Shown here piece after piece: positions 18,008 through 27,326 of a stretch of 64,000 nt of DNA. Positions within the stretch are counted from its first letter, which is position 1. Every line of letters begins with the position of its first letter. The translations under genes were made by a program, and so were the position numbers. The notes beneath the pieces are model-generated. The model saw only the letters and a list, made by a program, of their open reading frames with translations, had not been told where the DNA came from and searched no databases. Origin of the DNA: Pseudoalteromonas sp. UG3-2 (GTDB lineage Bacteria > Pseudomonadota > Gammaproteobacteria > Enterobacterales > Alteromonadaceae); assembly GCF_037120705.1 (NCBI RefSeq), contig NZ_JAWLJU010000001.1:310001-374000 (forward strand), written 5' to 3'.

Positions 18008-18195
18008 GTAACTCGTTTTGCGTAATCAGTAAAATGTTAAAGATGAGAAAAAGTTTGATAGCGTGAATAATTGGGCTTGTTTTTTAGAGCCCAGTGTTTT
18101 CATTATCAACACATAAAAGCTGTTCCTCATCTGCCCATTACCAATTGGGTTGACTACAGAAGGGCTAGTAGATCGAGCCCTTTACAGTCTAACCT

Positions 18196-18489
18196 TCACC
18201 TATGTTTATACTGGGTCGGGCAGTAACCGCGTTCAATTTCTTTCGGTCTTAGTTTTTTATGTTTTGTGTTGCGTCCACTTACGCGCTGTCTCCATAGCTT
18301 AAAGCTACTTGGTTTCAATGACTTTCGCATAAATTTAATGACTTCAGACTCGGATAATGAAAATTGTTGCTTGATGGCTTCGAAGGGAGTTCTGTCTTCC
18401 CAAGCCATTTCTATGATCCTAGAAGCATCTTCTTCGCTAAATTTCATACATCTCATCAACTTGTTTAAGAGGTCAGTTATACGGTTCAA
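18196..18489 (-). CDS. TIGR03643/DUF2805 family small protein
   Basis: A 97-residue basic protein. The core IIEMAWEDRTPFEAI, LSESEVIKFMR, LKPSSFKLWRQRVSGR and NTKHKKL is that of the TIGR03643 (DUF2805) family, conserved but of unknown function. It looks like a small helix-turn-helix-type fold. The true start may be the Met at residue 15 (MKFSEED), since the 14 residues before it are not typical. It stands alone on the reverse strand. Confidence 0.8.
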   Translation of the reverse strand: MNRITDLLNKLMRCMKFSEEDASRIIEMAWEDRTPFEAIKQQFSLSESEVIKFMRKSLKPSSFKLWRQRVSGRNTKHKKLRPKEIERGYCPTQYKHR

Positions 18490-18683
18490 TTAAACAATCT
18501 GATTAACGTATTGCTCTTCCTTTTCATTTTCTTCTAATAATGTCATTTCGCTAATTAAGGAGTCTGTTTGAGGCAAGAAAATATTTAACCTAGTGAGCGG
18601 CAAATATACTCCCTCAAAGTGAGCAAGTATTAACTCAAATGACATCACCATAGCGAATACGACACCCACAGCTCAACTTAATG

Positions 18684-19571
18684 TTACTTACTGGCAAACC
18701 ATTGGCGTAAAAACTCTATACACTGCATAACTGCATTTGGAACATGATGTCGTGCTGGGTATAAAGCGTAAAGGGTGAGTTTTGGTTTCTTGCTGTGCGC
18801 TAAAATACTAACAACCTCTTGATTGTCAATCGCTTCTCGACAAGCAAATTCGGGCAACATGCCAATTCCGTGTCCAAGTTTGATAGCCTGTAGCATAAAT
18901 AAAACATTATTTGCTTTTAAAGTGCCTTTAATACGCACGCCATTGTCTAGCGGCCAGACGTTCTTTCGCTTAGCGTAACTATATTCAAAGCAGTTATGGT
19001 AGCTTAAGTCTTGCGGTATTTTTATTTTGGGATTGTTGTCTAGGTAAGATTGAGATACACAAATATGATAATCAAATTGAGCGATTTGTTTACCAATATA
19101 ATTGCTGTCAAATGGTTGACTTGACGCACGAAATCCTAAATCAAAGCCTTGTTTGACTAGGTCTATGTCTTCATCACCTAAATGCACTTCAAGCTCTATT
19201 TCAGGATAGGCTTGCATAAAATCTGCAAACATGAGCGCCAAATCAGTCAAGCCTAGTACCATAGGGACGTTAACTTTTAACTTGCCTTTCGCCCGCTGCC
19301 CTGATTCTAAAACACAGTGCTCGGCCTCATCTAGCGAGTTGAGGATATTCTTCGCTCGCTGTAAATATTCTTCACCAGTGTAGGTTAGCTGCAAATTGCG
19401 AGTGGTGCGATGTAATAGCCTGCCCCCTAATGCTAACTCTAATTTACTGATCTCTTTACTAATTACCGATTTAGAGGTGTTAAAGTGTTGAGCCGCTTGG
19501 GTAAAGCTTCCTAGGTTCGCCACACTTACGAACATCTCCATCGCTCGGAGTTTATTCAACTTTTCAGCCAC
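18684..19571 (-). CDS. LysR family transcriptional regulator
   Basis: A 295-residue LysR protein: N-terminal winged helix (residues 7-65, MEMFVSVANLGSFTQAAQHFNTSKSVISKEISKLE) and a substrate-binding domain from about 90. Start is GTG with AGGG as ribosome site. Divergent from the GST/lumazine-binding-like/tautomerase operon with a 107-base spacer, the standard layout for a LysR activator of that operon. A dyad overlapping its ribosome site may give autoregulation. Confidence 0.93.
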   Translation of the reverse strand: MAEKLNKLRAMEMFVSVANLGSFTQAAQHFNTSKSVISKEISKLELALGGRLLHRTTRNLQLTYTGEEYLQRAKNILNSLDEAEHCVLESGQRAKGKLKVNVPMVLGLTDLALMFADFMQAYPEIELEVHLGDEDIDLVKQGFDLGFRASSQPFDSNYIGKQIAQFDYHICVSQSYLDNNPKIKIPQDLSYHNCFEYSYAKRKNVWPLDNGVRIKGTLKANNVLFMLQAIKLGHGIGMLPEFACREAIDNQEVVSILAHSKKPKLTLYALYPARHHVPNAVMQCIEFLRQWFASK

Positions 19572-19577
19572 TATTGT

Positions 19578-19591
19578 TTCCCTAGAGGGAA
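19578..19591. promoter_or_regulatory. Candidate LysR operator in divergent spacer
   Basis: TTCCC-TAGA-GGGAA forms a short dyad containing a T-N11-A-like LysR box, directly over the ribosome site of the LysR gene and about 90 bases before the GST gene. Binding is inferred. Confidence 0.4.
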
Positions 19592-19678
19592 CACAGGGTT
19601 CTAATTGTAGCTATATATGAAACTTAAACAAGCTTTTACACTGACCTTGTCAATGCAAAACAATTAAGGAGATACCCT

Positions 19679-20290
19679 TTGTACACTTTATATTATTTAC
19701 CTGGCGCTTGCGCTTTAGCAACACAAGTAGTACTACGAGAACTCAATCAAACATTTGAACTTATCGACAAGCGAACCGTTAAAGACTTTCAAAGCCTCAA
19801 CCCAACTGCCACGATACCGGTTTTAGTTGATGGCCAACAAGTTCTGGTTGAAGGCGCAGCTATCATGCTTTACCTACTAGACAAACACGAAAATACGTTA
19901 TTACCAGCCAACGCACCACGCGCTAGGCAGCAAGCAATAGAGAATATTATGTTTGCAAACGCTACCATGCATCCAGCTTACAACCGACTGTTCTTTGCAG
20001 CGGATAAATTTAATACTGAAAAGGAGCGCCAGCAATATTGGGAGCATTCTGCTCGTGCTATTAATGAACTCTGGCAAGTTGTCGCGCTAAAGTTGCAGTC
20101 GCAACCTTATTTAGGAGGAGAGCAAATCTCCGCTGCGGATATTCTATTAGCCGTTTATGCTCAGTGGGGCAATTACTTTCCTGTCGATATAGTGATACCA
20201 GATAGCGTAAACAAAATGATATCCAGTGTCAGCGAATTAGCCAGTTTTAAGTTATCTGTCGCCGCTGAATTAGAAAATGCTAAAAGTTAG
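19679..20290 (+). CDS. Glutathione S-transferase family protein
   Basis: A 203-residue GST. The N-terminal thioredoxin fold reads MYTLYYLPGACALATQVVLREL with TATIPVLVDG (cis-Pro) and the E(G/A)AAIMLYLLDKH segment that binds glutathione; an all-helical C-terminal domain follows (90-200). The start is TTG, set by an AAGGAGAT site 6-7 bases upstream. First gene of a three-gene operon (spacings 8 and 2 bases). Probably conjugates or isomerises an electrophile; the substrate is unknown. Confidence 0.9.
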   Translation: MYTLYYLPGACALATQVVLRELNQTFELIDKRTVKDFQSLNPTATIPVLVDGQQVLVEGAAIMLYLLDKHENTLLPANAPRARQQAIENIMFANATMHPAYNRLFFAADKFNTEKERQQYWEHSARAINELWQVVALKLQSQPYLGGEQISAADILLAVYAQWGNYFPVDIVIPDSVNKMISSVSELASFKLSVAAELENAKS

Positions 20291-20298
20291 AGTGTGTT

Positions 20299-20682
20299 AT
20301 GACTCAAAGTTACCACGAAATGATAGAAATAGACCAAGTAAAGGCAACAGTTAAACAATACTTTACCGGCTTACATTACGGAGATACGACAAAATTAAAA
20401 GCAATTTTTCATCATGACACTCAACTCAAGGCACCTAATTTGAGAAGAAACATGTCGCAATGGCTAGCCCTAGTCGACACAAGGGTTTCTCCATACAGTA
20501 AAGGCAAGCCGTTTGCCTATCGCGTTTTGTCGATTGATATCGTACACCACCAGGCCATGGTGAAAGTATACTGTCCACTATTTGAACATCACTATATCGA
20601 CTTTCTTGGCCTTTTAAAGGAAGACGGTAAGTGGAAAATTGTCAGCAAGATGTATGACGACATCGCTATAAAAGGAGTATAA
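20299..20682 (+). CDS. Lumazine-binding-like (NTF2-fold) small protein
   Basis: A 127-residue NTF2-fold protein like PF12893 (Lumazine_bd_2): VKQYFTGLHYGDTTKLKAIFHHDTQLKAPN near 15-45 and DFLGLLKEDGKWKIVSKMYDDI at the end. Such proteins bind or convert small ring compounds. It sits between GST and tautomerase genes, suggesting a shared small-molecule pathway. Function not established. Confidence 0.75.
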   Translation: MTQSYHEMIEIDQVKATVKQYFTGLHYGDTTKLKAIFHHDTQLKAPNLRRNMSQWLALVDTRVSPYSKGKPFAYRVLSIDIVHHQAMVKVYCPLFEHHYIDFLGLLKEDGKWKIVSKMYDDIAIKGV

Positions 20683-20684
20683 CA

Positions 20685-20903
20685 GTGCCCATTATTACCG
20701 TTAAAGTGACCAAAGAAGGGGTCACAACCGAACATAAAAGAGAGATAATTCATGGTGCTACACAGCTAATGGTGGATATACTGAATAAACCACCTGAAGC
20801 AACTTTTATTGTCATTGAGGAGGTGGATACCGATAATTGGGGCATAGGATATGAGCAAGTTACACAGCTCAGAAAAGCACAAAGTAACCTAGACTGCCAG
20901 TAG
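20685..20903 (+). CDS. 4-Oxalocrotonate tautomerase family protein
   Basis: A 72-residue protein starting MPIITVKVTKEGVT; Pro2 becomes the catalytic N-terminal proline after Met removal. Size and the later PPEATFIVIEEVDTDNWGIG fit the 4-OT family. The start is GTG, two bases after the previous stop, so translation is coupled. It likely tautomerises an enol/keto product made in the same operon (inference). Confidence 0.87.
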   Translation: MPIITVKVTKEGVTTEHKREIIHGATQLMVDILNKPPEATFIVIEEVDTDNWGIGYEQVTQLRKAQSNLDCQ

Positions 20904-21015
20904 TGTATAAGCACTATCGCCAAACAAGTCAGCTCTGACTTGTTTGCCCTCAACCAAATAAAAGTAACTATATATCATCAACTTATAAAAAATTACTTTT
21001 TTTATAATTAAAAAG

Positions 21016-21043
21016 CTTGAAAACTATTTACCAGACCACACTT
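21016..21043 (+). promoter_or_regulatory. Sigma-32 (RpoH)-like promoter of ibpA
   Basis: CTTGAAA at 21016-21022 matches the -35 consensus exactly, and CCACACTT at 21036-21043 matches 6 of 8 of CCCCATNT at 13-base spacing. It lies about 120 bases before the heat-shock gene, leaving a long leader that could fold as an RNA thermometer. Confidence 0.65.
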
Positions 21044-21161
21044 ATTATTGTGAGGACGCCGTAAGGGTCCCAAACAATATAACTTAATGTTTTAAAAGCT
21101 ATTTATTGGGTTCTATAGAAGCAATGAATAGTTCAATTATCGCTTTATGAGGATACAAATT

Positions 21162-21608
21162 ATGCGTACAGTAGATTTATCACCACTATATCGTTCTTTC
21201 ATCGGCTTTGACCACCTTGCTCAATTAATGGATGCGGCATCACGCAATGAAAAGCAACCAAGCTTTCCGCCCTATAACATTGAGGCAACCGGTGACGATA
21301 CCTACCAAATCACCATGGCTGTTGCCGGATTCACTGAGCAAGAGCTAAGCCTAGAGTCAGAGAATAATACCTTGACTGTGAAGGGCGAAAAACAAAATAA
21401 AGAAGACAAGCCAGAACGTAAGTTTATTCACCAAGGCATTGCTGAGCGTAACTTTGAGCGCAAGTTCCAACTTGGTGATCACGTAAAAGTTATCGGTGCT
21501 GAGCTTGAAAATGGCTTGCTAATTATTGACTTAGAACGTGAAATTCCTGAAGCGTTAAAGCCAAGAAAAATTGAAATTGGTAAAGGCAACTTAATCGAAA
21601 ATAAATAG
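21162..21608 (+). CDS. ibpA: Small heat-shock protein IbpA (Hsp20)
   Basis: A 148-residue alpha-crystallin chaperone that holds unfolding proteins for DnaK/ClpB. It matches enteric IbpA: MRTVDLSPLYRSFIGFDHL at the start, PPYNIEATGDDTYQI and MAVAGFTEQEL, GIAERNFERKFQLGDHVKV, and LERE(I)PE. The ATG at 21162 is chosen (AGGAT ribosome site 8 bases upstream; matches the family N-terminus), not the ATG 15 bases earlier. A sigma-32-like promoter precedes it and a strong terminator follows, so it is a single-gene heat-shock unit. Confidence 0.95.
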   Translation: MRTVDLSPLYRSFIGFDHLAQLMDAASRNEKQPSFPPYNIEATGDDTYQITMAVAGFTEQELSLESENNTLTVKGEKQNKEDKPERKFIHQGIAERNFERKFQLGDHVKVIGAELENGLLIIDLEREIPEALKPRKIEIGKGNLIENK

Positions 21609-21644
21609 CTAACCCTTCTCCCTGATTTTTGATGTTATGTTTTG

Positions 21645-21668
21645 GTCGCCCTTTTTGGGCGACTTTTT
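21645..21668 (+). terminator. Rho-independent terminator of ibpA
   Basis: GTCGCCC and GGGCGAC stem with T5 loop, then TTTTT; 36 bases after the ibpA stop. Confidence 0.92.
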
Positions 21669-21688
21669 GTTTTTCAGCCACTTTTTTC

Positions 21689-22735
21689 CTAGGTCATGGC
21701 AAAACATCGTGCTAATTCATTAAACCAAGGTGCTGGTGGTTGTGTAATCGGCGTTGATGGTGTCGGTGCCTGCAGCTCAATGTTCAGCTTGGGGGCTAAA
21801 TAGCGTGCCACCAATTGTTTTAGCTTTACACTATCGAGTTGATGATAGGCCTCTACGAGCTTCGTTCGTTTGCTGCTACTGATGAATTTACCTTGGTTAT
21901 GCCAATCTGCCGCTTTTAACCATTGCATTAGGGCCTTTTTTGCCTGATCAGGGTGATGTCTGACATAGGTTTCAATGGGCCCCAGTAAGCGCTGAAAGTT
22001 AACCAAGTCGCCGTTAATGGCAAAAATCAGCAGCAAATTCGTTCCTGCGGTAATATTACCAGAGCGCTTATCCGTCTGTTGAAAACCGCCTAAGGCCTGA
22101 CGGTAAAACTGTTCAGCGCCCTTCAAATCACCTAAATCCAGTTGCAGACTACCTAAATTGTTATAAATAGCAGCCAATGCCCGTTGATTATCATAGTACT
22201 TGGCTATTCGCTCTGCTTCTTTATAAAAGGCTCGGGCTTGCGGGTATTGTCCTTGATGCCTCGCCAACACCGCGCGATTAATCAATAATCCCACTCGCTC
22301 ACTTTCTTTTGCGGTAAAGTTCAACGCACATTGATAACTTTGCTGTGCCTGCGGCCAGTATCCCATTTTTCTCAATAAAATACCGCTGAGTCTAAACGCT
22401 TCACGCACTTCTTGCTTAAACACAGTTTGCTCACCCAGGGCAAACAATTGTGTAATAAGTTTTAGGCCCTGATGGTTATGATTGGTGGCGATAGCGGCTC
22501 GCATTTTAGTGATGTGCCATTGCAACTGCAATGAAGGGTCTAGAGTAGAAATATCATGGGGCTGAAACAACAACTGATAAGAGTGGTCTGGCTTAACAAT
22601 AAGGTAATCTTGCGCCTCTTTTAAGAGCTTAGCCAAAGAGGTTGCCTCGCCAGTCAATGCCTTAGCCGGTATTAAAAATACAATCCACAACAGACACACG
22701 ACCCTTTTGATGGCAGTCAAAATGCATACTCCCAC
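21689..22735 (-). CDS. Exported TPR-repeat protein of unknown function
   Basis: A 348-residue protein with an N-terminal signal-type helix (about 8-27) then helical TPR-like repeats: QAQQSYQCALNFTAKESERVGLLINRA, PQARAFYKEAERIAKYYDNQRALAAIYNNLG and DLKGAEQFYRQALGGFQQTD (about 140-235). The start could be the GTG at 22735 or a TTG five codons later, which has the better ribosome site. Probably periplasmic and protein-binding. No enzymatic domain. Neighbours give no role. Confidence 0.75.
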   Translation of the reverse strand: MGVCILTAIKRVVCLLWIVFLIPAKALTGEATSLAKLLKEAQDYLIVKPDHSYQLLFQPHDISTLDPSLQLQWHITKMRAAIATNHNHQGLKLITQLFALGEQTVFKQEVREAFRLSGILLRKMGYWPQAQQSYQCALNFTAKESERVGLLINRAVLARHQGQYPQARAFYKEAERIAKYYDNQRALAAIYNNLGSLQLDLGDLKGAEQFYRQALGGFQQTDKRSGNITAGTNLLLIFAINGDLVNFQRLLGPIETYVRHHPDQAKKALMQWLKAADWHNQGKFISSSKRTKLVEAYHQLDSVKLKQLVARYLAPKLNIELQAPTPSTPITQPPAPWFNELARCFAMT

Positions 22736-23078
22736 TCAATCACAGCACTGAGTTTTATTGCAAGAATAAGGCAAGTATAGCGTATCTAATCGTTATTATT
22801 TCTTCAGCTTGCTGCTTATTGAGGGAAAGTGATACGTAGACAAACCGCGCCGATAACCTTATTGGCTCAATAAACGGCACAGGCTAGCCATCACTGTTTC
22901 AGGTTCAGGTAAACAACATTAGCAACGCGATAAAGCAACAAATTGCCGCGACAAAAATGCCCATATGTTGTCAGTTAAGTGCCCTAAACTTGCCAATACT
23001 GCGTATAATTCTCATTTTACAACAATTCATTGCAACTATTAACACAGTGTTGCACTCAACAACCTAAGAGGCCAAGGC
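22736..23078. other. Intergenic region upstream of chemoreceptor
   Basis: About 340 bases between divergent genes. A TATAAT box lies near 23003, plausible as the -10 of the chemoreceptor gene; no good -35 and no sigma-28 pattern. Nothing else recognised. Confidence 0.4.
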
Positions 23079-24722
23079 ATGCTACAGCCACTTGCGCGAC
23101 TCACCATCAGAAGCCGACTTTTCATCGGGTTTGGAACCATCTTAGCACTGCTGGTGTTATTGACTATTCAGGGCATTATTAAAGTTAATTTTATCGATCG
23201 TACGCTCTCTGAGATCACCGATATAAACTCGGTAAAACAGCGCTATGCCATTAACTTTCGCGGCAGTGTGCACGATAGAGCCATTGCCATTCGAGACATC
23301 GCCATTGCCAGAACCAATGCCGAAATAGCAGAGTTCGAGCGCGAAATACGCCGACTTGAGTCTTTTTATGAGAAATCAGAAAAGAACATGCAGGCCATGT
23401 TAGACGATGGCGTACAGTTTAGCCGTAAGGAACGGGCCATTCTCGCTGAAATTGCCAACATACAGCGTAAAACCTTACCGCTTATCGACACCATCATCGC
23501 CGCTAAAAAAGCTCAGCAACCAGTGACCGATACCGTGCTAGAACAAGCCCGCCCGGCCTTTATTGCTTGGCTGAATACCATTAATGAGTTTATCGATTAC
23601 CAAGAGAATCAAAATCAGCTGGCCACTCCAGAGGCCAGAGAAGTTGCCGGTGGCTTTCAAAACTTTATGTTGATTTTATCGGCTTTTGCTTTGGCGATAT
23701 CGGTGTTTATTGGGGTCTTAATTGAGCGCAGCCTAAGAGCGACTTTGGGTGCTGAACCGCTGGAGACTCAAAAGATTATTCAAACCATGGCAGATGGCGA
23801 TCTAACCCAACCTATTCAATCGTCCTTTGCTAACAGCATTCTCAGCGCACTATCGGACATGAGTGAAAAGGTCACGGCCATTGTGCGCAATATTATCGGC
23901 GCCTCTAATAATGTCTCGGTGCAGGTCAACGAAGTAAAAGAAGGTTCGTCTGCGGTGCTAAGTGCTGCCCTTGAGCAAGCCAACTTAACCTCTGAAACCG
24001 CATCTAAGCTTGGAACCATGCGCTCAAGCATTGATCAGGTATCACAAATCGCCGCGGCAACAGAAGAGAACTCCACCTTGACCGTTGAGTACGCTGAGCA
24101 AGGCCGCCATGTGGTGAATACCGCAGCTGAGGAAATGGGAAAAATTGCAGAGACGGTAAACGTAACCGTTGAGCAGATAAAACTATTGGCCGAAAAAACC
24201 AAGCAAATTGGTGGTATTGCTAATGTCATCAGTGGCATTTCGGAACAAACCAATTTACTTGCGCTAAACGCAGCCATTGAAGCCGCTCGCGCTGGTGAAT
24301 CAGGCCGTGGATTTGCTGTGGTTGCCGATGAAGTAAGGCAGCTGGCACAACGCACTGGTGAGGCCACTTCTGAAATTGAGGCCATGATCAATGAAGTGCA
24401 AACCCAAACGCAAGCGTCAGTGAGCGCCATGGAAACCACACAGCCGCAAGTAGAAAACGGTAAAGCGCAAACCTTGAACGCCACCGAGTTGCTGCAAAAT
24501 ATTGAACGCCAAGCAATGGACTCACTCAGCCGGGTAAAAGAAGTGGCACAGGCTGCGTCTGAGCAGGTTGAGTTTGTTAGTGATATTAACCTCGCTATGG
24601 AACAAATTGCCACGATGTCGGATGAAGCCATTAGCTCAATGAAAAATAACAATACCGCTACTGAAAAGCTCAGTCAGCTTTCCCAAGACTTAAAGCAAGA
24701 AGTTGAGTTTTTCCGAGTGTAA
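23079..24722 (+). CDS. Methyl-accepting chemotaxis protein, 4HB type
   Basis: A 547-residue transmembrane chemoreceptor. Membrane helices near 15-37 and 192-213 bracket a periplasmic four-helix bundle sensor (40-190, with [15 protein letters not shown] typical of 4HB_MCP). A HAMP-like linker (about 215-265, [10 protein letters not shown]) and the signalling domain follow, with the tip [21 protein letters not shown] near 387-407. It should signal to CheA/CheW. The ligand is unknown. A terminator follows. Confidence 0.95.
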   Translation: MLQPLARLTIRSRLFIGFGTILALLVLLTIQGIIKVNFIDRTLSEITDINSVKQRYAINFRGSVHDRAIAIRDIAIARTNAEIAEFEREIRRLESFYEKSEKNMQAMLDDGVQFSRKERAILAEIANIQRKTLPLIDTIIAAKKAQQPVTDTVLEQARPAFIAWLNTINEFIDYQENQNQLATPEAREVAGGFQNFMLILSAFALAISVFIGVLIERSLRATLGAEPLETQKIIQTMADGDLTQPIQSSFANSILSALSDMSEKVTAIVRNIIGASNNVSVQVNEVKEGSSAVLSAALEQANLTSETASKLGTMRSSIDQVSQIAAATEENSTLTVEYAEQGRHVVNTAAEEMGKIAETVNVTVEQIKLLAEKTKQIGGIANVISGISEQTNLLALNAAIEAARAGESGRGFAVVADEVRQLAQRTGEATSEIEAMINEVQTQTQASVSAMETTQPQVENGKAQTLNATELLQNIERQAMDSLSRVKEVAQAASEQVEFVSDINLAMEQIATMSDEAISSMKNNNTATEKLSQLSQDLKQEVEFFRV

Positions 24723-24752
24723 TCACACACCTAACCATACAAAACAATCACA

Positions 24753-24778
24753 AAAAACGGCGCTAATGCGCCGTTTTT
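24753..24778. terminator. Rho-independent terminator between chemoreceptor and feoB
   Basis: AAAAACGGCGC and GCGCCGTTTTT with a TAAT loop: a perfect 11-bp stem flanked by A and T runs, so it can serve both convergent genes. Confidence 0.9.
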
Positions 24779-24821
24779 CATTTGCTGTGGTTAACGTCGG
24801 TTTGACTACCCGATACCATGC

Positions 24822-26906
24822 TTAACCTAGGTTAATTTGGTACGTTGGCGGCTGATTCAGGCGATTGCCTAGCCGTGATAGCCCCAGCCACCAAGCAAAG
24901 CCAAACAGCACCATGACGATGATCCACAATGACGCGCTAAGCGGTGCCACACTCAATTGGCTCAGTTGATACACTAGGGTCGCCATGATATAAGCAATTG
25001 AGGTCGTCCATCCTACCACCAGCCACATCCACTTTGCTCCAGATTCACGTTTAACCGCACCCAACACAGCTACACATGGGGTATAGAGCAGAATGAACAC
25101 CAAATAGCTAAAGGCGCCAATCTGGCCATTAAATTGTGCGGCCATCGCCGTTAATAATTCCGTGCCATTTTGCGAGCCTGACTCCAACTCATTTAGGCCT
25201 AATGGATCACCTAAATTAGTAAGCAAGTCTTTGCTGTTGTCGACAATACTTATTAACGCTTGTTGCAGCGCAGCCCACAGCGAAAACTCAGCGTTGTCTT
25301 GCTCTTCCCCGGTGTACAAGGCATCTAGCGTGCCAACGATAGCCTCTTTAGCGAATAATCCCGTCACCACGCCTACGGTTGCAGGCCAGTTCTCCTCTTT
25401 TAACCCCAAGGGCTGCAGCGCAGGGGTAACCACTTGCGCCGTCTTCGCTAGCAAAGAATGCTCAGTATTTTCATTGCCCAGCGAGCCATCGGTGCCAATT
25501 GAATTTAAAGCACTAAGCAGTACAACAACCAGAATAATGGTCTTACCTGCACGTTTAATAAAACCACTTAAGCGCTGCCACGTGGTAATGACAATATTTC
25601 GCCAAATAGGCATATGGTAAGCGGGCATTTCGGTAAAAGAGGGGAGCTTTTCAGTTTTAAATACTTGTTTACGAAATAAAAACCCAGACCCCACGGCCAC
25701 TAAAATCCCCAATAAATAGAGTCCGAACACCACATTGGCGCCGTTGCTGGGGAAAAATGCCGCGGCAAACAAGGCATAGACCGTCAGCCGAGCACCACAA
25801 GACATAAAAGGTGCCATAATAATCGTCAACAACCGGTCAGACTCGCGGCCCATGGTTCTTGCCGCCATTACCGCTGGGACATTACAGCCAAAGCCCACAA
25901 TTAAGGGAACGAAGGCATTCCCCGGTAAACCAATCGATGACATTAATCTATCAATAACAAAGGCCGCTCGCGACAAATAACCACTGTCTTCAAGAATGGA
26001 TAAACACAAATACAATACCGCGATAACGGGAATAAAGGTCGCCACTAACTGTACACCGGCACCAAAGCCATCGGCCAATAACACACCGAGCCAATGGGGA
26101 GCGCCTAGCTCAGCTAACAACACTTTGGTGCCATCAATTAACAGCGCGCCCACTGCTATATCGAAAAAATCGATAAAAACCGCCCCCACATTCACCGCAA
26201 TGGTAAACATTAAGTACATCATGGCTAAGAATATAGGCACACCTAACCAGCGGTTGAGCACTATCCTATCTAGGGTTTCGGTGGTATCTGCGCGTTTAGG
26301 TGTTATGGTGCTCACGCCTTCAGCTAGCTTTTTCACCGTTTTGTTGCGGGCCACCGCCTTGGCAACAGGATCACTACCGTGCTGGTATGCCATGGTGGTG
26401 TTGGCGACTTGCTGATCACCATTGATATTCGCAAGCGCGTTGAGTAAATCCTCATATCCTGTGCCTTTGGCGCCATTAAAGCCCATCACAGGCAGCTCAA
26501 GTTGTTGTGATAAACGGGCTAAGTCAAGTTGACGACCGCGCTGCGTTGCCACATCCACCATATTGGCTACCACTAACATTGGCTTTCCCAGCTCCTTGAG
26601 CTGTGAAGTCAACACCAGATTGCGCTGCAAATTGGCGGCATCAATGATATTAACAATAATGTCGGCATCATTTTGCTTTAGGAAGTCACACGCGATTTGT
26701 TCATCTTGACTGGGTTCAACCTGCTCCATGCTATACAGACCAGGTAAATCCACCACTTCTACGTTTGTGTTTTCTAAAACAAAATAGCCGTACTTTTGCT
26801 CTACGGTTACCCCTGGCCAATTCCCTACTTTTTGTTTAGAGCCGGTCAGGCGGTTAAATAATGTGGTTTTACCACAATTGGGGTTGCCCACTAACGCAAT
26901 TTTCAT
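24822..26906 (-). CDS. feoB: Ferrous iron transporter FeoB
   Basis: A 694-residue inner-membrane Fe(II) transporter. The N-terminal G domain has GNPNCGKT (7-14), VDLPGLYS (G3) and NMVD (G4). The membrane part (about 215-690) has the two gate repeats, including the conserved FGCNVPA and CGARLTVYALF segments and LYTPCVAVLGAVKRE. Shorter than E. coli FeoB (773), common in marine gammaproteobacteria. It lies 17 bases after feoA; no FeoC is seen. Active in Fe(II) import under low oxygen. Confidence 0.97.
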   Translation of the reverse strand: MKIALVGNPNCGKTTLFNRLTGSKQKVGNWPGVTVEQKYGYFVLENTNVEVVDLPGLYSMEQVEPSQDEQIACDFLKQNDADIIVNIIDAANLQRNLVLTSQLKELGKPMLVVANMVDVATQRGRQLDLARLSQQLELPVMGFNGAKGTGYEDLLNALANINGDQQVANTTMAYQHGSDPVAKAVARNKTVKKLAEGVSTITPKRADTTETLDRIVLNRWLGVPIFLAMMYLMFTIAVNVGAVFIDFFDIAVGALLIDGTKVLLAELGAPHWLGVLLADGFGAGVQLVATFIPVIAVLYLCLSILEDSGYLSRAAFVIDRLMSSIGLPGNAFVPLIVGFGCNVPAVMAARTMGRESDRLLTIIMAPFMSCGARLTVYALFAAAFFPSNGANVVFGLYLLGILVAVGSGFLFRKQVFKTEKLPSFTEMPAYHMPIWRNIVITTWQRLSGFIKRAGKTIILVVVLLSALNSIGTDGSLGNENTEHSLLAKTAQVVTPALQPLGLKEENWPATVGVVTGLFAKEAIVGTLDALYTGEEQDNAEFSLWAALQQALISIVDNSKDLLTNLGDPLGLNELESGSQNGTELLTAMAAQFNGQIGAFSYLVFILLYTPCVAVLGAVKRESGAKWMWLVVGWTTSIAYIMATLVYQLSQLSVAPLSASLWIIVMVLFGFAWWLGLSRLGNRLNQPPTYQINLG

Positions 26907-26923
26907 CGCTGCGTCCTTATTTA

Positions 26924-27151
26924 CTAGATAATTTCTATTTCGATATGTTGTGCATCATTTTTACGCACGCTGACCAGAGTATCTCCCACCTTTACTTGGA
27001 GTGGGCAACCTAGCGGCGCAACATTAGTAATGGCGATAGGCTCACCGGGAATGATCCCCAGTGCCATAATACGGCTCAATAGTGCCGAATCGCTGTGCGT
27101 TAAGGCCGTGATAACGGCGGTTTTTTGTTGAGGTAATTGTTCTAGCGTCAT
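26924..27151 (-). CDS. feoA: Ferrous iron transport protein FeoA
   Basis: A 75-residue SH3-like protein needed for FeoB function. MTLEQLPQQKTAVI begins it; ALLSRIMALGIIPGE and PLGCPLQVKVGDTLVSVRK are the FeoA core. A longer reading frame extends 45 residues upstream, but the ATG at 27151 gives the normal family length and start. First gene of feoAB. Confidence 0.93.
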   Translation of the reverse strand: MTLEQLPQQKTAVITALTHSDSALLSRIMALGIIPGEPIAITNVAPLGCPLQVKVGDTLVSVRKNDAQHIEIEII

Positions 27152-27158
27152 TGAGTAT

Positions 27159-27177
27159 GATAACAATTTGCAATAAT
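27159..27177 (-). promoter_or_regulatory. Weak Fur-box-like sequence before feoA
   Basis: A 19-base stretch beginning GATAACAATT matches about 11 of 19 positions of the Fur consensus and lies 7 bases from the feoA start. Feo operons are usually Fur- or Fnr-controlled, but this match is marginal. Confidence 0.25.
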
Positions 27178-27326
27178 GTTCCTTCAATAATACCGCACTG
27201 AAAAGCTTGAAAGAAATAGAATTGCGACAATCCACTATTTTTACTTGTTCTATTTCATACTTGCTCGGTATCATTAAATAAACCATTGCTTTTGCTTAAC
27301 ATTGAGCACATATAGGGTAACCACCG

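Noticed and set aside
22978..23078. Sigma-28 (FliA) promoter for the chemoreceptor
   Set aside because: TAAACTTG and GCGTATAA are present but at 8-base, not 11-base, spacing.
24035..24652. 205-codon open frame antisense to the chemoreceptor
   Set aside because: It mirrors the Ala/Ser-rich signalling domain on the other strand, with no ribosome site or family likeness.
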